Origin: Benincasa hispida
Taxonomy: Eukaryota > Streptophyta > Magnoliopsida > Cucurbitales > Cucurbitaceae
DNA length: 64,000 bases
NCBI RefSeq assembly: GCF_009727055.1
Contig: NC_052352.1
Location: forward strand, 20,273,876-20,337,875
Direction of reading: 5' to 3'
A model generated the notes under the pieces. That model did not search any database, had not been told where the DNA came from, and was given only the letters and a program-made list of their open reading frames with translations. Shown here piece after piece: positions 58,863-64,000 of this stretch (positions are counted from its first letter, which is position 1; each line of letters opens with the position of its first letter). The translations under genes and the position numbers were made by a program.

Positions 58863-60791
58863 TGTTAGGAATGTCTTAAAACTCGTAGTTCGTAAATATT
58901 GAAAACATATTCTATTTATCAATAAAAGTATTACTGAGTTTTTCATTCAAGAAAATATTATTGATATTGCATTCTGTAATAAAAATCCAATAAACAAATC
59001 CATGGCTATAATATGAATACTTTAACTTTATGTGGAGACATAAAAATGCATCAAGTTTTAGTATATAGCCAAATTGATCTACACGTATATGGATGAGATT
59101 GAGTACCTTATCCTGGTAACACTATTAGATGTGACCCACTTTGTATATTGATACAAATTATGTGATTCCAAAATCACTCATGTGGAGACATGCGAGTAGA
59201 GGCATTCTATGCAAAGGATGTTTGCATAAAATCGGACATCGAAATAGTCACTTTTCCTTACAACGACCGTTTACTGTTAAAACTGACTATTTCAAATTTA
59301 ATGACCTAGGGTAACTCGATCTTAATCTTGAGCTAACTATAAACTCCTGTTTATTCGGGATTATCTTTTGATCTGCATAAATAAGAGTAGTTCAATAACA
59401 CTGCTCAATAAGCCTCCCATTTTACGGATAAGACCAAATAGATAGCTGGGGACATAGTCCTACAAGATGGAATTTACTCCTACCCAATTTAGGGTTAGCA
59501 GATAGGTTGTTCTCTTAAGTACTGATTCTTGGTCTTGAACAACTAGGCCCCACCCTCTCATGATCAAGAGGGTCATAGTTTATTAGTTGAACTATATCAA
59601 ATTGTTCAATACAGGTTCAGTGGGAGCTTAAGGAGCAAGATGTATTTACAGGAGTAAAATGGTAATTTTGACTTAGATGTAAATACGAACAACTGTGAAG
59701 GATCGACTTACTGAATATGGTTAAAGTGGACAGAAATATATCTACAGGGAGGAGAATGCAAAGCTATAGTGGTGTGTCTCGATAGTTAACAAATATTGAT
59801 TAATTCAGTTTAAAGAGTTTAGCCAATTAATTTCAAATCGTTGGAGCTCATGATCTGTAGGTCCATAAGGTCCCTTTATTAGCTCGTAAAATTATAACTT
59901 GGATTAGCAAATTAAGCGGATTTCAAATGTTCAAATTCAAAATTAGGGTTTTGATTTTGAAGTGTTCAAATTCAATTTAGAGTTTGATTGATTATATTCG
60001 ATATAATTAAACGTTTAGTTTATCAAAATTAAACGTAATCGGAGAGATTAAAATATTTAAATATTGATTAACATGAATTGGATTCATGTTTAACTTAAAT
60101 ATTTAATTAATTTAATATTTGATATTAAATTATTAATTAATCAGTTAATTAAATTTATTTAATTAATTATTTAAATAAAACTTTTTTTTTTTCAAATTTT
60201 TGAAAATTCAAAAATTCAGTTTTGAATTTAATTAAATTTAATTTTGTGAAAATTACATTTAATTTTCAAAATTGAAAAAGTCTTTGAAAATTGAAAATTT
60301 CCATTTGGTGAAAATTTTCAACCTTTTCACAAATTGGGTGGGTTAATCCCAAATTAGACTTGCCCACTTTCTAATTGGAGTTTGAAGTGTCACTATGTTG
60401 AATTAATATTACTGGCATGGTTTTACTTTTTAAAAAGCTTCCATTTTTAGTGGAATGAGCATGCATTTGGTTTTATGCATTTCGAATTTCAAATTTCTGC
60501 ACCCTCTCAAACCATTTTCACTCCCTTCACCTAATTGAGCTAATTCAAAGATTCCACCTCTCAATCCAAGTTAAAGGATAGTAGAAAAGATTATTGTGGT
60601 GGTCTTCTGCCAATTTGGAGACTCAATTCGTGGAAAGGAGTTGAAATTGCTGAGATTCGTCAAAGGTATTACTTTTGAAACCCTCTTCTGTAAAATTTGT
60701 TTTTTTTTGCATGCTTTTAATCTCAAATTAAGTGTAATTAGAGTGTTTATTGATTTTGATTTCTTCCAATGCATGAAGGTTTATTGTATCA
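58863..60791 (+). mobile_element. Solo LTR-A inside Copia-2 RNase H, TSD ctact
   Basis: Starts TGTTAGGAATGTC followed by the family motif TTAAAACTCGTAGTTCG, and ends ...TTTATTGTATCA. The flanks are ctact at 58858-58862 and ctact at 60792-60796. Length 1,929 bp. The RNase H frame continues across the empty site. It belongs to the same LTR-A family as the copies in the first 21 kb. The open frame at 60596-60964 crosses its right border and is not a gene. Confidence 0.93.
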
Positions 60792-60953
60792 CTACTATCC
60801 TTCACTGTGACAATCGAAGTGCTATCCAAATTGCTCACAATGATATAATTCATGAACGTACCAAGTACATTGAAAATTACTGTCATTTTGTCCATCATAA
60901 TCTTTTGAGCAACAGTCTCCTCTTGCGATCCATCTTCACCATAGAGCAACTAG

Positions 60954-61420
60954 TGTTAGCATAAATTCTTGATATTTATATTGAATAGATAAACCGTAGG
61001 ATCATTCATGTCAAATTATCAAGAATAACATACCGGATTCCATTGCAAAATTGATGATAGCTTCAAGATGATGATGGATGACTAGGATCTTCCTCAACCA
61101 AAATTCCGAATGCCCTTAGTGGAATCTCCCTCTAGATGGGATTCAAGAAAGACCGAGTGCTTATTGTTTTGGTATATCGGGGACCATATCCCTAAGGTCT
61201 CTTTATATACTAGTTCAATTAGGGTTCCCATTAAACCCTAATTAACTAGGAATGTGCTTCTACCCATTAAGTCCATACTCAATTAGGAATCTAGGGCCTT
61301 AATTAATTAGATCACATAATAGGGCCCAATCTAATAAAATAACCCAATGTGATAAATTATTAATCCACATACATAGCCCATACTTTAATTAAACATATTA
61401 TTATTTAAATATGTCTAACA
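60954..61420 (-). repeat. 3' LTR of Copia-3
   Basis: In plus orientation TGTTAGCATAAATTC ... AATATGTCTAACA, 467 bp, TG..CA ends with a short TGTTAG/CTAACA inverted repeat. It is unrelated to LTR-A and LTR-B. A 61-bp T/A-rich promoter-like stretch with tttatata lies at about 61200. Confidence 0.87.
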
Positions 61421-61436
61421 ATCTCCCACTTGGGCT
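61421..61436 (-). other. Polypurine tract of Copia-3
   Basis: On the minus strand agcccaagtgggagat directly precedes the LTR start TGTTAGAC. It matches the usual copia polypurine tract. Confidence 0.85.
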
Positions 61437-61854
61437 ATGTCTATGTACCTAATATAATTAAATCACATAAACCTTAAGTGCGCATAAACAAGTTATTTCA
61501 ATAATAGAATTCCTTTTTAGTTCAATCTGGTCCATCTCCTGTATTAGCATAGAATCAAGGCGGCTTTCGTCACTACCCTTGTAACTAAACCTTCCTTGAT
61601 CACCAATTCCAATACATTCAATGACATAGATCAAGTATGGATGGATAGCATGGAAACTACATGCAAAGTGATCTGGATCGTGCCTGTTTCCAACTGGTCC
61701 AAATTCCTTAATGAGATCATTCTAAAAAAAACTTTATGCTAAACTGCATGCATGATAAACAAGTTCAGATAATAAAACATAAACCATCAACTTTATTCTA
61801 TATAGAACATAAACTAAATAAGGTCAAAGAACATCCTCAATAAAAAAACTCCCA

Positions 61855-64000
61855 CTAAACCATGGAATTAGAAAAGTCACTAATGCCCATGTGAGCAACA
61901 TGCTCATGAAAAACTTTAGGTGGTAAACCTTTAGTCAATGGATCTCCCACCATAGAGTTTGTTTCTATGTGTTCTATCGAAATTTGACCATTCTGAACTC
62001 TTTCTTTAACAATCAGAAACTTCATGTCTATATGCTTTGACTTCGTATTACTTCTATTGTTGTTGGAATACATGACAGCCGACTTATTGTCACAAAATAA
62101 TTTTAGAGGTCTTTTTATGCCAATCACTATCCGCAGCCCAGTGACAAAATTTCACAACCATATTCCATGATTGGATGCCTCATAACATGCTATAAACTCC
62201 GCAACCATGGTAGAAGAAGCCATAAGTGTTTGTTTAACACTTTTCCAGGATACAGCTCCTCCAGACAACATGAAGATATAGCCTGAAGTGGATCGCAAAG
62301 TGTCTTGACATCCAACATAATCAGAATTAGAATACCCAATGATCTTCAAAACTTTTGATCTCCGATAAGTGAGCATATAATCTTTTGTTCTCTGTAAATA
62401 CCTCATAACCCGTTTGGTTGCTTTCCAATTATCCATCTCCGAGTTACTCAAATATCTGCCTAACACTCCAACTATGAATGCAATATCTGGACGCGTACAT
62501 ACTTGAGCATACTAACTTCCAATGGCCGATGCATAGGGAACCTTTTGCATCTCCTTAGTCTCGAGTGTGGTCTTGGGGCATTGACCTAAATGAAATTTAT
62601 CACCTTTAGTGATCGGGGTTTCTCCCGGGCATAGTCTTTTATGCCAAATCTATTCAAGATTTTTTCAATGTAGTTCTTTTGTGACAATCTCAAAATACCT
62701 TGAGAATGATCTCACAGTATTTTAATTTCTAATACAAAAGAAGCATCACCAAGATCCTTCATCTCAAAATTTCTTTTGAGAAATCTCTTAGTATCATGCA
62801 ATAAACCTACATCATTACTAGCTATGAGTATGTTATCAACATATAACACCAGAAAGATTGATTTATTCCCACTGAACTTGTGATATACCCAATCTTCCAC
62901 AATGTTTACCTCAAAACCAAATGAGGTTATCACTTCATGAAATTTGTGATACCATTGACGAGAGGCTTGCTTGAGACCATAAATGGATTTCTTTAATTTG
63001 CACACCATAGACTTTGAATTATCAGACATAAAGTTTTCTGATTGCACCATATAAATCGTCTCATCAATGTTCCCATTGAGAAACGCAGTTTTTACATCCA
63101 TCTGGTGTAGCTTTAAATGAAAGTGAGCTACCAGTGCCATGATTACCCTAAAACGAGTCTTTCGATGAAACCAGAGAGAAAGTCTCTTTGTAATCAATGC
63201 CTTCCTTTTGAGTAAAACCTTTTGCAATAAGACGAGCTTTATATCTTTCGATATTGCTATGTGAATCCCTTTTAGTTTTAAATATCTATTTACAACCTAT
63301 GAGTTTCACTCTTGATGGCAGTTCGACAAGTTCCTAAACATCAATGTCTTTCATGGATTTTATTTTCTCTTCCATAGCACTTATCCAATTTTGAGAGTTA
63401 GGACTTTGTTAAGCTTGTTGGAAGTTGATCGGATCATCTTCCATTACGCCCACATCATCCTGATGTTCTTGAAGAAACACAATATAATCATCTGGAATTG
63501 CACTTCTTGTCTCTCTAGTAGATCTTTTTAGTGGCACTTCTTGAGGTTGTTGAGTTTGAACTTCTGATTCAACAACGGGAACTTCAATGTTGTTTTGTTC
63601 TATAATTGGTTCAATAATGAAGTTAGAAATTGGAGCCTGAACATCATTTATAATCACATGAGGAAAAGAAACCAATTCCTCTTCAAAGACAACTTTGCTT
63701 ATGTTATCTTCCCCCCAAACTCAACATCCTCAAGGAATCTAGCATTTCCTGTCTCAAACAATGTTCTAGAAGTGGGATCATAAAACTTTAAACCCCGAGA
63801 GTGCTCAGAATACCCAACAAAATAGCAGCTAATAGTTCTTGAGTCCAATTTTCTTTCATTAGGCATATAAGGCCTAGCTTTAGCTGGATAACCCCATTCG
63901 TGAATATGCCTAATACTAGGCTTCTTTCCTGTCCACAACTCATAAGGGGTTTTGGCTATTGCTTTACTAGGTACCCTATTAAGGATATATGTTGTAGTCT
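61855..64000 (-). pseudogene. Copia-3 pol: integrase end, RT, RNase H
   Basis: The minus-strand frames are 63938-63699 (integrase C-terminus: WGYPAKARPYMPNERKLDSR, CYFVGYSEHSRG), 63675-63409 (linker with LKRSTRETRSAIPDDYIVF), 63227-62712 (RT: HLKLHQMDVKTAFLNGNIDE, KSIYGLKQASRQWYHKF, NFEMKDLGDASFVL), 62466-62152 (RNase H start: GYSNSDYVGCQDTLRSTSGY) and 62127-61855 (LFCDNKSAVMYSNN, KHIDMKFLIVKERV, ending NSMV). The RT active site reads YVDNIL, with Asn for the second Asp. A frameshift lies near 63190, stops are present in 63410-63230 and the RT-RNase H connection (62470-62710) is broken. The element is therefore inactive in spite of its fairly good preservation. It continues past the window. 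Confidence 0.88.

Larger units (their letters stand above)
56545..60953 (+). pseudogene. Copia-2: decayed copia pol (integrase, RT, RNase H)
   Basis: The order is integrase core (GLVHSNIWGF, FIDDYSRFTWIYFLKN near 56550-56700), integrase end (to about 57200), then RT from about 57640: [55 protein letters not shown], then the active site, FRKHFKMKDF and FLGLEVSS. RNase H follows (DWTSDPIGRRSMTG, ISWHSKKQI), is cut by a solo LTR at 58863 and resumes at 60797 (ILHCDNRSAIQIAHND). It ends at 60953, where Copia-3 has inserted just after the IEQL motif. There are many stops and frameshifts, and the second catalytic aspartate of the YVDD motif is glycine. Gag, protease and both LTRs are absent. Confidence 0.88.
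60954..64000 (-). mobile_element. Copia-3: minus-strand copia element, 3' part, runs off the window
   Basis: From the right edge leftward: integrase C-terminus, linker, RT, RNase H, a ~420-bp untranslated stretch, polypurine tract (61436-61421) and 3' LTR (61420-60954). It inserted into Copia-2; the outer left flank is actag (60949-60953), and the matching TSD and 5' LTR should lie beyond 64000. It has fewer disruptions than the other copia copies, so it is probably the youngest insertion here. Confidence 0.9.

Noticed and set aside
60596..60964. 122-codon plus-strand frame
   Set aside because: It joins the end of a solo LTR, the RNase H remnant of Copia-2 and the first bases of the Copia-3 LTR.
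1..64000. tRNA genes or organellar insertions
   Set aside because: None recognised by eye; the tRNA-like words found are retrotransposon primer-binding sites. A covariance-model search would be needed to exclude small RNA genes.

Overview
This is a window of plant nuclear DNA: AT-rich, with intron-containing genes whose exons join in frame at GT..AG sites, and with plant-specific families (a zinc-finger homeodomain protein, a GEM-like GRAM protein), plant LTR retrotransposons, a CACTA element and hAT-type MITEs. A short dispersed element at 33095 and 43696 looks like one I remember as abundant in cucurbit genomes, and the retrotransposon proteins look familiar from the same family. Cucurbitaceae is therefore my guess, from memory and not proven here.

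Only three intact protein genes are supported. They are an FSH1/OVCA2-type serine hydrolase (24287-26970, +, six exons, 222 aa), a GEM-like GRAM-domain protein (30070-32531, +, four exons, 302 aa) and a zinc-finger homeodomain transcription factor (49329-50069, -, single exon, 246 aa). They are unrelated neighbours and form no operon or cluster.

Almost everything else is transposon debris, and the nesting order can be read from target-site duplications (TSDs). Positions 478-17066 hold a deletion-derived copia element (called Copia-1 here). Four insertion events have hit it: a solo LTR of its own family in the leader (TSD ttctt), a solo LTR of a second family, LTR-B (TSD ataat), a solo LTR-B in gag (TSD agcag) that itself holds an opposite-facing solo LTR-B (TSD cggcg), and a reverse-strand solo LTR of its own family inside its 3' LTR (TSD ataac). 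A reverse-strand partner element follows (17067-20780). Next comes a Ty3/gypsy protease/linker fragment with tandem arrays (20781-23090).

After the first two genes, positions 33875-43612 look like one gag-only LTR element on the minus strand (TSD gttat). Its 5' LTR appears to have been inverted in place, and its interior is filled with 30-bp and 103-bp tandem arrays. A 2.8-kb CACTA element (43801-46603, TSD tca) sits inside a MITE and keeps the C-terminal end of a Ulp1-like peptidase. Beyond the ZHD gene lies a 5S rRNA pseudogene (53730-53845). The window ends with a decayed plus-strand copia pol (56545-60953), split by a solo LTR (TSD ctact) and cut by a younger minus-strand copia element that runs off the end.

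I found no convincing undescribed multi-gene system. The observations most worth checking are structural: the LTR-B terminal hairpin with an apparent compensatory change, the in-place inversion of the gypsy 5' LTR, repeat arrays shared by two distant gypsy copies, an exact in-frame duplication over a reverse-transcriptase active site, and a probable assembly problem around the N gap at 39017.
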